Shown piece by piece: positions 9,486 to 18,362 of a DNA stretch of 64,000 bases; within the stretch, counting starts at the first letter, position 1, and each line of letters begins with the position of its first letter. The position numbers and the translations under genes were made by a program. A model generated the notes under the pieces. The model was not told where the DNA came from and did not search any database. It saw nothing but the letters and a program-made list of their open reading frames with translations. This DNA comes from Brachybacterium nesterenkovii (GTDB lineage Bacteria; Actinomycetota; Actinomycetes; Actinomycetales; Dermabacteraceae), in assembly GCF_900163655.1 (NCBI RefSeq), contig NZ_FWFG01000048.1, positions 62,001 through 126,000 on the forward strand, written 5' to 3'.

Positions 9486-10561
9486 TGAGCCTGCGACCCC
9501 GGGGCGTCGGCCTCATGATCGACCTCGAGCTGCGCCAGCGCGTCCGCACCGTGCGCTGGTACATCGCGCTCGGCATCTGGTTCCTGCTGCTGACCGGCAT
9601 GTCCGTCCTCATCGGCCTGGCCTCGATGTGGCTCGGCACGGGCAGCGTCTTCGGAGACGACCTCCGGCTGGCCGGGGCGATCGTGTTCAGCGCGAGCGTG
9701 CTGCTGCTGATCTTCGCGATGCTGCTGGTGATCCCGGCGATGTCCTCCGCGGCCATCAACGGCGACCGGGCCGACGGGACGCTGGCGACGCTGCAGGCGA
9801 CGCTCCTGTCCCCGCTGGAGATCGTCGTGGGCAAGGTCCTCGCGGGGTGGATCACCGGGCTCGCCTTCCTCGTCGCGGCGCTGCCCTCGGTGGTCCCGGC
9901 GGCCCTCCTGGCGGGGGCGAGCCCGTTCTACGTCGCCCGGGTGATCGCCATGATCGCCGCGCTCACGCTGTGCATCACGGCGATCGGCGTGGGGCTGTCC
10001 TCGCTGACGAACCGCCCGCTGGGCTCCGTCGTGCTGTCGTACCTGGTGGTGCTGGGCACCACCACGATCCTGCCGATCGTGTTCGCCTGCGCGGCCCCGT
10101 TCGTCGTGTGGAAGCACGAGGTCACGGTCTACGAGACGGAGTACACGTCCGGCTCGATGGACGCCGGGCGCTGCGTGAAGACGCAGGAGGTGCGGGACGT
10201 GGTCCGCACCGATCTGCTGATGCCCCTGCTGTGGCTGAACCCCTTCGTGATCGTCGCGGACACGGCACCGCAGATCCCGATCGGCCAGGACGACATCGGC
10301 CCCGGCGACATCGACGCCCTGCGCGGCATCTCCACCCTCGTCCGCTACCTGGCCCACCCCACGCACCCCTCGCACTTCGTGGAGTGCTGGGACACCGAGG
10401 CGGAGGGCTACCCGAAGGACCTCGAGCAGCCGTGGACGCTCCCGGTGTGGCCGATGGGCCTGGGGGCGCACGCCCTCGTGGCGGCGGGCGCAGTGGCCGT
10501 GGCGACCTATCGGATCAAGGCCCCGGTCAGGCGCCTGGGCACGGGCACGCGCATCGCCTGA
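9485..10561 (+). CDS. ABC transporter permease
   Basis: 358-residue integral membrane partner of the preceding ATPase (one-base overlap). Six hydrophobic segments are visible at roughly residues 25-55, 65-95, 115-140, 150-175, 185-205 and 320-345. The motif SSAAINGDRADGTLATLQATLLSP, an NGDRADGTL-type cytoplasmic coupling region, is typical of ABC-2 type permeases. A long soluble loop of about 100 residues, with two cysteines, lies before the last helix. The two genes form a complete exporter if the ATPase dimerises. The transported compound cannot be inferred. Confidence 0.88.
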   Translation: MSLRPRGVGLMIDLELRQRVRTVRWYIALGIWFLLLTGMSVLIGLASMWLGTGSVFGDDLRLAGAIVFSASVLLLIFAMLLVIPAMSSAAINGDRADGTLATLQATLLSPLEIVVGKVLAGWITGLAFLVAALPSVVPAALLAGASPFYVARVIAMIAALTLCITAIGVGLSSLTNRPLGSVVLSYLVVLGTTTILPIVFACAAPFVVWKHEVTVYETEYTSGSMDAGRCVKTQEVRDVVRTDLLMPLLWLNPFVIVADTAPQIPIGQDDIGPGDIDALRGISTLVRYLAHPTHPSHFVECWDTEAEGYPKDLEQPWTLPVWPMGLGAHALVAAGAVAVATYRIKAPVRRLGTGTRIA

Positions 10562-10656
10562 CGCGGCGGGTAGGCGCCCGAGACCGCGGGCAGGCACCCG
10601 AGGCCGCAGGGTGAACCGCTCGGACGTCCTGCCGCGCTGCCGCCCGGGACACCCCT

Positions 10657-10731
10657 GTCCCAAATCTGCAGTCCAGCAGCATCTGCCTCGCATATGCCAG
10701 GGCGCATGCCGCTGGACTGCAGACTCTGGAC
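10657..10731. repeat. 75-nt dispersed palindrome, family A copy 1
   Basis: Intergenic imperfect palindrome, with 13-bp perfect arms (TCTGCAGTCCAGC and its complement at 10665-10677 and 10711-10723) around a GCATATG centre. Three more copies of identical length lie at 22518, 45012 and 47068. Confidence 0.85.
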
Positions 10732-10823
10732 GCCCCCGCACTGGGACCAGTCGGCTCAGCGGTGGCCAGGGCCCCTGCCAGCGGTCGGCTCAGCGGTGGC
10801 CAGGGCCCCTGCCAGCGGTCGGC

Positions 10824-12560
10824 TCAGCGACGGCGCGGCCGGCCGAGGTCGGTGAGGTCCTCGGGGATCGAACCGTCATCGCGGCGGACGCGCCGCGGGA
10901 TCGGGGTGAGGCTCGAGCCCGTGGCCCCGAAGTCGGGGAGCTCGCCGTCGGGCAGATCACGGGCAGGATCGGGCCGGCCAGCCACCCCGGCGGCGCTTCC
11001 TCCAGGGCCATGGCCGCTGCCGACCAGGTCAGGGCCGCTGCCGACGGGGCCGGATCCACTCCCGACGGGATCCAGCCCATACGCGTCCCCGGCCGCCGCC
11101 CGCAGGCGCTGACGGACGACGGGATCGGCGGCCAGCTCGCTGCGGGTGCCGGCCTCGGGAGCGATGCGCGCGGCCGGGCAGCGGCGCCGCATGTGCGCTG
11201 ACGCGGGCCCGTAGACCACATCCCGCAGACGGGCGCGCATCCGCCACAGGAGAATCCCGAACAGCACCGGGATCACCAGCACGAGGTCGAGGACGATCCA
11301 GATCCACGCCATCGCGTCCAGGCCCCCGACAGCGGCGAGAGAGAGCACGAGCAGCAGGAGGGCGGCGAGCGCGATGGCCGTGTCCGCGGTGGCGATCACC
11401 GTGCACACCCGGCGCTCCCACGGGTTGACCAGGGCGCGGTCGTTCCAGGCCGGGTAGGTGCGCAGGTCGGTGACCTGGGAGCGCAGGCCATCGGCCGTGC
11501 GCATCGCGATCCAGGGCACGAGCGCCATCGCGGCGACGGCGAGCGCGAGCAGCGTCCCGCCGACAATCCACGTCGCCAGGCTCAGGCCGGTGTCGATGCG
11601 GCTGCCGAGCGACGGGTCCGACACCCTCCCGAACACCACGACGGCATCCCCGAAGCCGAACACCAGCCAGGCCAGCGGGAGCACGACCGCGCCGGCGGTC
11701 ACGGCCAGCGCCCGGAGGGTCTCCAGGAGGCTGCGCCACAGCAACCGCGGGACGTCGAGCGGCGCGCTCGGCGGCAGGTGGCGGCGGTCCTGGGCGAGCG
11801 CGCCCCCCGCGTCGCGCTCCCCCAGGACCGCGGTGACGTCGAGGAGGGCGCGCGCGGCGATGGTCGCGCACCAGGTCAGGCCGATGCCGCCCGCGAAGCC
11901 GGCGAGCACGCCGTAGCTGAGGTCGCTCCACGCGAGCGGCGCCTGGCAGAGGACGGCGAGGCCCAGCACCCCGATGGTCGCGGCGACGGGCGCCAGCAGG
12001 ATCCGCGCCCAGGTGCGGGCGATGCGGCGGCGGAAGGCGAGGTCCGTGAGCTCGTGGCGGGGGTTCAGGCGGGCGATCCGCGCGGATGCCACGGGCACCA
12101 GGGCGATCGAGGCGGCGGTGCCGAGGATCGGTACGAGCGGCAGCGCCGCGGTGACGCCCCACGGGGACAGCCCGAGCGTGCGCAGGAGAGTGCCCAGCGA
12201 GATGTCCGAGCCCAGGTAGAGCGGGGACAGCGCCCACATGGTCGGCGAGGTTGACTGCACGTAGCCGATCACCAGCAGGAACCAGAGGGCCGCGATGACG
12301 AGCGCGGGCTTCCACACCTGGCGCAGCAGGCGCCGGGTGAGCTCGCGGCGGGATTCGAGCAGGATCTCGTCGGGCAGGGCGGGCTCGTCAGGGCCGATGC
12401 GCGGGGGCGGCGGCAGCGCGGTGAGCGGCGCGATGCGGCGCATCGGGACCGCGGGGGCCGGAGCGCCCAGGGCGCTGGCACCCTGCGCCCCGGGGACGGG
12501 CTGCGACGGCGCGCCCGGACCGGTGTCGCCCGGATGCCCCGGATGCTGTGCGCCCGTCAT
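10824..12560 (-). CDS. Multi-spanning membrane protein, unknown
   Basis: 578 residues, not recognised. An N-terminal Pro/Gly/Ala-rich cytoplasmic segment of about 75 residues is followed by some eight to ten hydrophobic helices between residues 80 and 465. A hydrophilic C-terminus of about 115 residues contains a Gly-Ser-Gly-Pro-Val repeat and an arginine-rich end. The gene starts 19 nt after recR on the same strand, so it probably belongs to the dnaX-recR transcript. This suggests only co-expression, not a recombination role. Codon use and GC content match neighbours, so recent transfer is not suggested. Confidence 0.78.
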   Translation of the reverse strand: MTGAQHPGHPGDTGPGAPSQPVPGAQGASALGAPAPAVPMRRIAPLTALPPPPRIGPDEPALPDEILLESRRELTRRLLRQVWKPALVIAALWFLLVIGYVQSTSPTMWALSPLYLGSDISLGTLLRTLGLSPWGVTAALPLVPILGTAASIALVPVASARIARLNPRHELTDLAFRRRIARTWARILLAPVAATIGVLGLAVLCQAPLAWSDLSYGVLAGFAGGIGLTWCATIAARALLDVTAVLGERDAGGALAQDRRHLPPSAPLDVPRLLWRSLLETLRALAVTAGAVVLPLAWLVFGFGDAVVVFGRVSDPSLGSRIDTGLSLATWIVGGTLLALAVAAMALVPWIAMRTADGLRSQVTDLRTYPAWNDRALVNPWERRVCTVIATADTAIALAALLLLVLSLAAVGGLDAMAWIWIVLDLVLVIPVLFGILLWRMRARLRDVVYGPASAHMRRRCPAARIAPEAGTRSELAADPVVRQRLRAAAGDAYGLDPVGSGSGPVGSGPDLVGSGHGPGGSAAGVAGRPDPARDLPDGELPDFGATGSSLTPIPRRVRRDDGSIPEDLTDLGRPRRR

Positions 12561-12579
12561 CGGTGGCCCGCTCCCCCGC

Positions 12580-13173
12580 TCAGACGGCGCGGCGACCGGC
12601 GAAGGCCCGGCCCAGCGTCATCTCGTCGGCGTAGTCGAGGTCACCGCCCACAGGAAGGCCCGAGGCCAGGCGGGTGACGGTCAGCTCGAGCGGCTGCAGC
12701 AGGCGCGAGAGGTAGGCGGCGGTGGCCTCGCCCTCGATGTTCGGGTCCAGCGCGAGGATGATCTCCTGGGTCTCGCCGGATCCGAGGCGCGCCATGAGCT
12801 CGGTGATCCGCAGGTCGTTGGGGCCGACGCCGCCGATCGGGTCAATCGCGCCGCCGAGCACGTGGTAGCGGCCGCGGAACTCGCGGAGGCGCTCGATGGC
12901 GACGATGTCCTTGGACTCCTCGACCACGCAGATCACCTGGTCGTCGCGACGCGGGTCGGTGCAGATGCGGCAGCGCTCGTCGGCCGAGACGTTGCCGCAG
13001 ATCTCGCAGAAGCGCACGGTGTCCTTAACCGTCACGAGCACCTCGGCGAGCCGACGGACCGAGGCCTCGTCGGCGTCGAGCAGGTGGAACGCGATGCGCT
13101 GGGCCGACTTGGGGCCGATGCCCGGCAGCCGGCCGAGCTCGTCGATGAGGTCCTGGACGATGCCTTCGTACAC
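12580..13173 (-). CDS. recR: Recombination mediator RecR
   Basis: 197 residues, the normal length for RecR, which with RecF/RecO loads RecA at gaps in DNA. Visible are the helix-hairpin-helix [20 protein letters not shown], the four-cysteine zinc finger CEICGN...CRIC, the Toprim domain with [12 protein letters not shown], and the C-terminal [19 protein letters not shown]. The GTG at 13173 gives the family N-terminus [20 protein letters not shown] ends 7 nt before it and no strong ribosome site exists, so the message may be leaderless in addition to read-through from dnaX. Confidence 0.96.
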   Translation of the reverse strand: MYEGIVQDLIDELGRLPGIGPKSAQRIAFHLLDADEASVRRLAEVLVTVKDTVRFCEICGNVSADERCRICTDPRRDDQVICVVEESKDIVAIERLREFRGRYHVLGGAIDPIGGVGPNDLRITELMARLGSGETQEIILALDPNIEGEATAAYLSRLLQPLELTVTRLASGLPVGGDLDYADEMTLGRAFAGRRAV

Positions 13174-13180
13174 GCCTGCC

Positions 13181-13186
13181 ACTCTA
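13181..13186 (-). promoter_or_regulatory. -10 box for leaderless recR
   Basis: TAGAGT on the minus strand lies exactly 7 nt before the recR GTG, the spacing expected when transcription begins at the start codon. Confidence 0.45.
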
Positions 13187-13304
13187 GGCGAGCGGTCCGA
13201 CGGACCTGGACAGCCGATGGGGCGGGGCGACGGGCGCCACACGCGGCGGGGAGCAGCGGGCGGCGGTCACGCTCGGGGCAGCCGGGACAGCCCGGGGCAT
13301 CGGA

Positions 13305-13386
13305 ACGGACGCAGCCGGACGGATGCAGCCGAATGAACGCCGCCGGACGGGGCCGCCGGACGGACGCCGCCGGACGGAGGCCGCCG
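13305..13386. repeat. Degenerate GCCGCCGGACGGA tandem repeat
   Basis: About six imperfect copies of a 12-15 bp unit fill the gap between dnaX and recR. No function is evident. Confidence 0.55.
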
Positions 13387-13400
13387 TCAGGGCGGGCCCG

Positions 13401-16400
13401 TCACCGGGTCTCGTCGATGACCTCGAGCACCTGTCCGCCCAGCAGCTGCTCGACGAGCTCCTGCGGGCGGCGCGTCGACACCTGGGCGTCCTCGTCGTCA
13501 CGGGTGGCACCGCCGGTCAGGTCCTCAGGCGCTCCGGGCTCGGCGTGGCCCGCGCCGCGTCCGCGCTGCGTTGCCGGGGTGGTGCGGCGCGAGGCGAGCG
13601 CGGCCTCGCGGGCGAGCGCCGCGCCGGAGGCACCGTGCGGGCGAGCCTGCTCCTGTGCGGTGTCGGGCCACGGCGCCCGGTCGGGCCGCTGCGAGGGTGC
13701 GGTCTGTATCTGCTCGGGCGGGGCGCTCTGGGCAGACGGGACGCTCTGCGCGGACGAGGCGCTCGGTCCGCCGCCCGTGCCCAGCGTGATCGGCGCACCC
13801 CAGCCGTCGTCCGCTTCGGCAACCGCCGATGCCGGAGGAGACGATGGCGCAGGCTCCGACTCGGATGCGAAAGCGGGGGCAGAAGCCGGAGCGGGGGATG
13901 TCGAGGCGGGCGGCGCCGACGGGGCGACGGGCTCATCGCGCCCCACCGCGATGTCCGGGGCGACGTCATCGGCACCGGTCGCCGACGGACGGGATGGCTC
14001 CTGCTCGCCCGCGGCCGTGGCCGGGGACCCTGCGGAGCGCTCTCGGGGCTCGGTGCGCACCGGGCGGCCCTCAGCGAGGGCCGTGCGCAGGGCCGTCTGG
14101 CCGTGGGTGCGCGGCTCGTCGTCGGGGACGTCGTCGCGGGAGTCGTCGGGGATCGTGAGCGGCGTCAGGTCCCCCGCGCCCGCCGGAGCGGCCGGAGCGG
14201 AAGCGCTCTGTTCGCCGGTCTGCGCCGGTGCGGACGTTCCCGCGGGAACGTCGTCGGGCTCTTCCGGCACCGCCTGCGCGGCACCGCCGTGGTCCCAGGG
14301 GTCCGGCGGGTAGGGGTCATCCGGCTCGGGCGGGAAGTCTTCGTCGGGAACGTACGGCGGCACCGGGGCGGACGGCCCCCGACCCTGCGGGCGGCCGGGC
14401 TGCGCGGTCTGTCCATGCCCTTGGCCCTGGCCTTGGCCTTGGCCTTGGCCTTGGCCTTGGCCCTGGCCCTGGCCCTGGCCCTGGCCCTGGCCCTGAGCAT
14501 TGTGCCTCGGGCCGCCGTTCGACGGCTGCGGGCGCACTGCGGGTCCGCCCTGTCGCGAAGCGGCCTGCGGATCGGCGTTCGACGGCGCATCCCGCGGCGG
14601 CTCACTGCCCGGCCCACTCGGCCGACGTCCACCGGGCTGAGGCCCTCCAGGTCGCGGCCCCCCGGGCTGGGACGCGCCCGGCTGGGCCCCGCCCGGTCGG
14701 GGCCCGTCGTTCCCACCTGCCGGAGGCCCCGCGGGTCCCTCGCCGACGACGCCCTCGACCGTCACGTCCCGGCGCATCACCCGCCGCACCGCATCCGCCA
14801 CGTTGGCGGCGCCCGTACCCCGCTGGAACGCGGCGAGGAGCCCCTCCGTGCGAAAGGCGAGCACGAGCGCTCCCCCGCGGACGGAGTGGACCTCCGCGTT
14901 CTGGGAGACGAGCGCCCACGAGGGGCGGCGGATCTGCTGGAGCTCATCGAGGATCGCGGACCAGTGCCCGCGCACCTCGTCGGCGTCGAGGCCGTCCCCG
15001 GCAGGGGAACCAGCAGGGGCGGGAGAAGCGGTATCGGCACCGGCGTCGGTTCCGGGAGCGGGAGCGGGAGCGGGAGCGGGAGCGGGAGCGGGAGCGTCGG
15101 ACGATGCGCTGCCCGTCGCAGGGGCACCCTCGGTGACATGCGGCGCATCCGGTGCAGCCGTCACGGCAACGGGATCCGCCGACGCCCGCCCGCCATGAAC
15201 GCCCTGCTCAGGGGCGATGCCGCCGTGCATCGGCGCGGCACGGTCGACGTCCGCTCGATCCGCGGGGGTCTCGTGCGCAGTTCCGCCGTCGGGCGCGCGA
15301 TCGTCACCGGATCCGCCCTCCCCGAATCCGCTCTGGTCGGATCCGCCCTGGCCTGATCCGCCCTGGCCGATCGGGGCCACCGGCCCCCAGCCGTCGTCCA
15401 CCACGGGCGCCGCGGTGCCCGCCGTCTGCTCGCGGCCAGCGGGCTCTGCCACCTGCGCGGGGCTCCCTCCCGGGACACCGTCGCGTGCGCGCCGCGCGGC
15501 CTCCGCCTGCTGCTGGGCGATCTGCCGGGCCCGGTCTCGTCCCGAGGCGGCTCCCGCGCCTCCGGCCGGAGCGCCCGAGGGTCCACCGCTCTGCGCCATC
15601 GGTGCACCGCCCGAGGACGATGCACCGGCGTGCGCCGCGGGTGCGGCCTGGGCGCGCTCGTCGCGCAGCACGAGACGCGCGGCGAGCAGCTCGAGGTGCA
15701 GGCGCGGGGAGGTCGCACCCGACATGGTCGACAGGGTCTCGTGCACCAGATCACCGCAGCGCGAGAGATCCGCCGGGTCGGCACCCTGGATCTGGTCGCG
15801 CATGCGCGCGAGCTCATCGGCGGGGTGCTGAGGCAGGAGATCCTCGCCGCGCTCGGGGACGGCGGCCAGCACGATCAGGTCGCGCAGTCGCTCGAGGAGG
15901 TCCTCGACGAAGCGCCGCGGCTCCTGGCCCGAGGAGATCACCTGCTCGACCGCCGCGTACATCGCCTGCGCATCCCGCCGCGAGATCGCCTCGACCGCGG
16001 CGTTCAGGAGGGCCGTGTCGGTGAAGCCCAGCAGGGAGATGGCCGTGGCGTGGTCCAGGCCGTCCTCCCCCGCCCCGGCCATGAGCTGGTCGAGCACGGA
16101 GAGGGTGTCGCGGGCCGAGCCGCCGCCGGCGCGGACCACGAGGGGCAGCACGCCCTCCCCCGCGGGCACGTGCTCGGCGGCGCAGATCTCCTCGAGGTAC
16201 GGGGTGAGGATCTGCGGCGGGATCAGCCGGAACGGGTAGTGGTGGGTGCGGGAGCGGATGGTCCCGATGACCTTCTCGGGCTCCGTCGTCGCGAACACGA
16301 ACTTCACGTGCTCGGGCGGCTCCTCCACGAGCTTCAGCAGCGCGTTGAAGCCGGCCGACGTGACCATGTGGGCCTCGTCGATGATGAAGACCTTGAAGCG

Positions 16401-16757
16401 GTCGCGGGCCGGGGCGAAGGTCGCCCGCTCGCGCAGCTCGCGGGCGTCGTCGACACCGCCGTGGCTCGCGGCGTCGATCTCCACCACATCGAGGCTGCCG
16501 GGGCCGCCGCGGGCGAGGTCGCGGCAGGAGTCGCACTGCCCGCACGGGGTGTCCGTCGGCCCCTGCTCGCAGTTCAGGCAGCGCGCCAGGATGCGCGCGC
16601 TCGTCGTCTTCCCGCAGCCGCGCGGCCCGGAGAAGAGGTAGGCGTGCCCGACGCGCCCGGAGCGCAGGGCGCGCATGAGCGGCACCGTGACGTGCTCCTG
16701 GCCGATGACATCGGCGAAGGTCTCGGGGCGATAGCGGCGATACAGAGCGGTGACCAC
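13401..16757 (-). CDS. dnaX: DNA polymerase III subunit gamma/tau
   Basis: Clamp-loader ATPase that couples the replicase. The N-terminal 370 residues are canonical: YRRYRPETFADVIGQ, Walker A GPRGCGKTT, the zinc-binding cysteines CLNC...CGQCDSC, Walker B VFIIDEAHM, and sensor-1 FATTEPEKV. At 1118 residues it is far longer than the usual 650-800. The excess is a disordered C-terminal tail rich in Pro, Gly, Ala and acidic residues. It contains a run of about 14 Gln-Gly pairs near residue 770, encoded by a hexanucleotide repeat, and a Pro-Ala run encoded by GGGAGC repeats. A folded tau-like segment (SAILDELQQIRRPSWALV) lies at about 545-640. It starts with GTG; TAGCCT ends 6 nt upstream, suggesting a leaderless transcript. 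Confidence 0.96.
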   Translation of the reverse strand: MVTALYRRYRPETFADVIGQEHVTVPLMRALRSGRVGHAYLFSGPRGCGKTTSARILARCLNCEQGPTDTPCGQCDSCRDLARGGPGSLDVVEIDAASHGGVDDARELRERATFAPARDRFKVFIIDEAHMVTSAGFNALLKLVEEPPEHVKFVFATTEPEKVIGTIRSRTHHYPFRLIPPQILTPYLEEICAAEHVPAGEGVLPLVVRAGGGSARDTLSVLDQLMAGAGEDGLDHATAISLLGFTDTALLNAAVEAISRRDAQAMYAAVEQVISSGQEPRRFVEDLLERLRDLIVLAAVPERGEDLLPQHPADELARMRDQIQGADPADLSRCGDLVHETLSTMSGATSPRLHLELLAARLVLRDERAQAAPAAHAGASSSGGAPMAQSGGPSGAPAGGAGAASGRDRARQIAQQQAEAARRARDGVPGGSPAQVAEPAGREQTAGTAAPVVDDGWGPVAPIGQGGSGQGGSDQSGFGEGGSGDDRAPDGGTAHETPADRADVDRAAPMHGGIAPEQGVHGGRASADPVAVTAAPDAPHVTEGAPATGSASSDAPAPAPAPAPAPAPGTDAGADTASPAPAGSPAGDGLDADEVRGHWSAILDELQQIRRPSWALVSQNAEVHSVRGGALVLAFRTEGLLAAFQRGTGAANVADAVRRVMRRDVTVEGVVGEGPAGPPAGGNDGPRPGGAQPGASQPGGPRPGGPQPGGRRPSGPGSEPPRDAPSNADPQAASRQGGPAVRPQPSNGGPRHNAQGQGQGQGQGQGQGQGQGQGQGQGQGHGQTAQPGRPQGRGPSAPVPPYVPDEDFPPEPDDPYPPDPWDHGGAAQAVPEEPDDVPAGTSAPAQTGEQSASAPAAPAGAGDLTPLTIPDDSRDDVPDDEPRTHGQTALRTALAEGRPVRTEPRERSAGSPATAAGEQEPSRPSATGADDVAPDIAVGRDEPVAPSAPPASTSPAPASAPAFASESEPAPSSPPASAVAEADDGWGAPITLGTGGGPSASSAQSVPSAQSAPPEQIQTAPSQRPDRAPWPDTAQEQARPHGASGAALAREAALASRRTTPATQRGRGAGHAEPGAPEDLTGGATRDDEDAQVSTRRPQELVEQLLGGQVLEVIDETR
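14418..14494 (-). repeat. Hexanucleotide repeat in dnaX (Gln-Gly run)
   Basis: About thirteen CCTTGG/CCCTGG units on the plus strand encode a Gly-Gln run. Six-base steps keep the reading frame, so slippage would change tail length without inactivating the gene. Confidence 0.9.
15054..15095 (-). repeat. GGGAGC hexanucleotide repeat in dnaX (Pro-Ala run)
   Basis: Seven perfect tandem GGGAGC units encode alternating Pro and Ala in the tau tail of dnaX. Confidence 0.9.
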
Positions 16758-16763
16758 GGGCCC

Positions 16764-16769
16764 AGGCTA
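16764..16769 (-). promoter_or_regulatory. -10 box for leaderless dnaX
   Basis: TAGCCT on the minus strand ends 6 nt before the GTG of dnaX, where no ribosome site is present. Confidence 0.45.
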
Positions 16770-16868
16770 CGGGAGCGGACCGACGGACGAGCACGGCATC
16801 CCCCACGGGCTCCGCGTCGTCGTCGGCCGACCGGGCGAGCAGTCCTCTCCCGGCGCACTCGGAGATGC

Positions 16869-17756
16869 TCAGCGCCCGACCCTGGAGACGGCGAGCCGAC
16901 GCACCGCGACCGCGGCCCCGAGCCACAGCACGCATGCGACCAGCTCGAGCAGCAGCCAGCCGGAGGCGGGACGCTCCTCGAGCGGCACGGTGAGGTTCTG
17001 CTCGAGGGCCACGCGCAGCGAGTTGAGCAGGCCGTGGCCGAGCACAGCAGGCCATACGCTGGCACCCGCCTCGCGCAGGGCCGCGAGCAGCGGGCCGACG
17101 GCGAAGACGGCCAGGAGGTAGGCGGTCGCATCGCGCACGCTGAAGCCGAGAGCGAGGACGATCGGCAGGTGCTACAGCGCCCACAGCGCCGAGGTCCACA
17201 GCGCCGCCGCCCAGAACCCCCGAGGCGCGAGACTCTCGTGCAGCCAGCCGCGCCAGGCGGTCTCCTCTCCGAACGCGAACAGCGACTGCATCACGGCCAC
17301 GACGGGGACGGCGAGCGCCACGGCGAGCAGGGAGCCCGACGGGGCCCACAGGCTCGCCCCCGTCACGGCGCCGAGCAGGATCCGCAGCACGGGGACGAGC
17401 GCGAACGCGGCGAGGGCGGCGGCGAGGCCGATCAGCAGGCGCCGACGGTCTCGGACCACGAGCCCGAGGGCGTCCCGCAGGCGCTGATCACGACGACGGA
17501 CGGCGAGCACCGCGAGCAGCGGTGTCAGCTGCGCCAGCGGTACCGCCAGGCCCAGCGCCTCCTCGGGCACCGGCCCGAGGGCGAACGGGACCGACAGCAG
17601 GGTCGAGGCCCCGATCGCGAGCACGGCGAAGCCGAGCACCCGCATCAGCGCGATCGGCCCGGGGCCACGGCCTGCGACGGAATCCGGAACGGGGCGACCG
17701 ACCGGTTCCGGCGCCGGGCGGCGGACAGGAGCGGGGGCGCTCGGGGCGAGATGCAT
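16869..17756 (-). pseudogene. CPBP intramembrane protease, nonsense codon
   Basis: Membrane protease of the CPBP (CAAX/bacteriocin-processing) family. Motif 1, EETAWRG with the catalytic glutamates and arginine, is intact at about 17240. The motif 2 histidine follows in HLPIVLALGF, and motif 3 in GHGLLNSL. Between them an in-frame TAG at 17172-17174 interrupts LWAL-stop-HLP, where relatives have tryptophan, so TGG to TAG is the simplest explanation. The reading frame is otherwise open from the ATG at 17756 (ribosome site GAGGAG) to a TGA at 16869. It lies between ffs and dnaX. A truncated product would lack the catalytic histidines. A single-base sequencing error is the alternative. Confidence 0.82.
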
Positions 17757-17985
17757 CTGGTCTCCTCGGCGGGTCATCAGGACCCGTGCGGCCCCGCCGT
17801 CGATGCTTCCCGCGGACGCGGCGCCGCGGCATCCGGCGCTCCCTCCGATCGCCCGGGGGATAACCCGATGCGGCTCGTGCGGGATCGCGCACGCATCGGC
17901 GTGGTCGCGCTCGCTCCGACCACCGCGTCCGTCCTGGCGCGGATGGCCCCCCGCCGAGCGCACGACAGCACCCCGGGCAGGCGAC

Positions 17986-18075
17986 GACCCCCCGTGCACC
18001 TGCCAGAGCCCGCCTGCCCTTGCTGCCGTCAGGCCCTGGGGGAGTTCAGCGAGATGACACCGCACGAGGGGTCGC
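17986..18075 (-). ncRNA. ffs: Bacterial small SRP RNA (4.5S)
   Basis: RNA scaffold of the signal recognition particle. The conserved core CCAGGGCC-TGA-CGGCAGCAAGGG, followed by GGCGGGCTCTGGCAGG, matches the asymmetric and symmetric loops that bind Ffh. The ends pair in a 12-bp helix: GACCCCTCGTGC near the 5' end and GCACGGGGGGTC at the 3' end. TAGACT lies 5 nt before the predicted first base. Location upstream of dnaX is common in Gram-positive bacteria. Ends are accurate to a few bases. Confidence 0.92.
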
Positions 18076-18080
18076 TGTGG

Positions 18081-18086
18081 AGTCTA
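18081..18086 (-). promoter_or_regulatory. -10 box of ffs
   Basis: TAGACT on the minus strand, 5 nt ahead of the predicted 5' end of the SRP RNA. Confidence 0.5.
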
Positions 18087-18362
18087 CCCAACGCCACGGC
18101 CCTCCCGCGAGCCCGCAACGGGTCGCGTGCCCGACGAAGGTCACCGTTCGGACACGGCTTGACCGATTGCGCCGCGCGATGCGCTCAGTGCACTACGTTA
18201 TCCACCGAGCAGTCTGTGACCCCGGCCACTCGAGCCCTCTCGAGCTGCCGACCCGCCGTGCGAGCCCCCTCGCACGCACTCCCCCCATCCCCGACGGCAG
18301 CAAGGGCAGCGACCATCCCCGGTGCGCGGCCCTCCGTCGCCCCCTCCACTCGAGGAGTCCTC

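Noticed and set aside
14418-14500. Programmed frameshift in dnaX
   Set aside because: No A-rich slippery sequence is present and the hexanucleotide repeat preserves frame. The long tail is open to its own TGA.
18159-18199. TTGACC/TACGTT promoter for the AGCS gene
   Set aside because: The two hexamers are 29 bp apart, too far for a sigma-70-type promoter.
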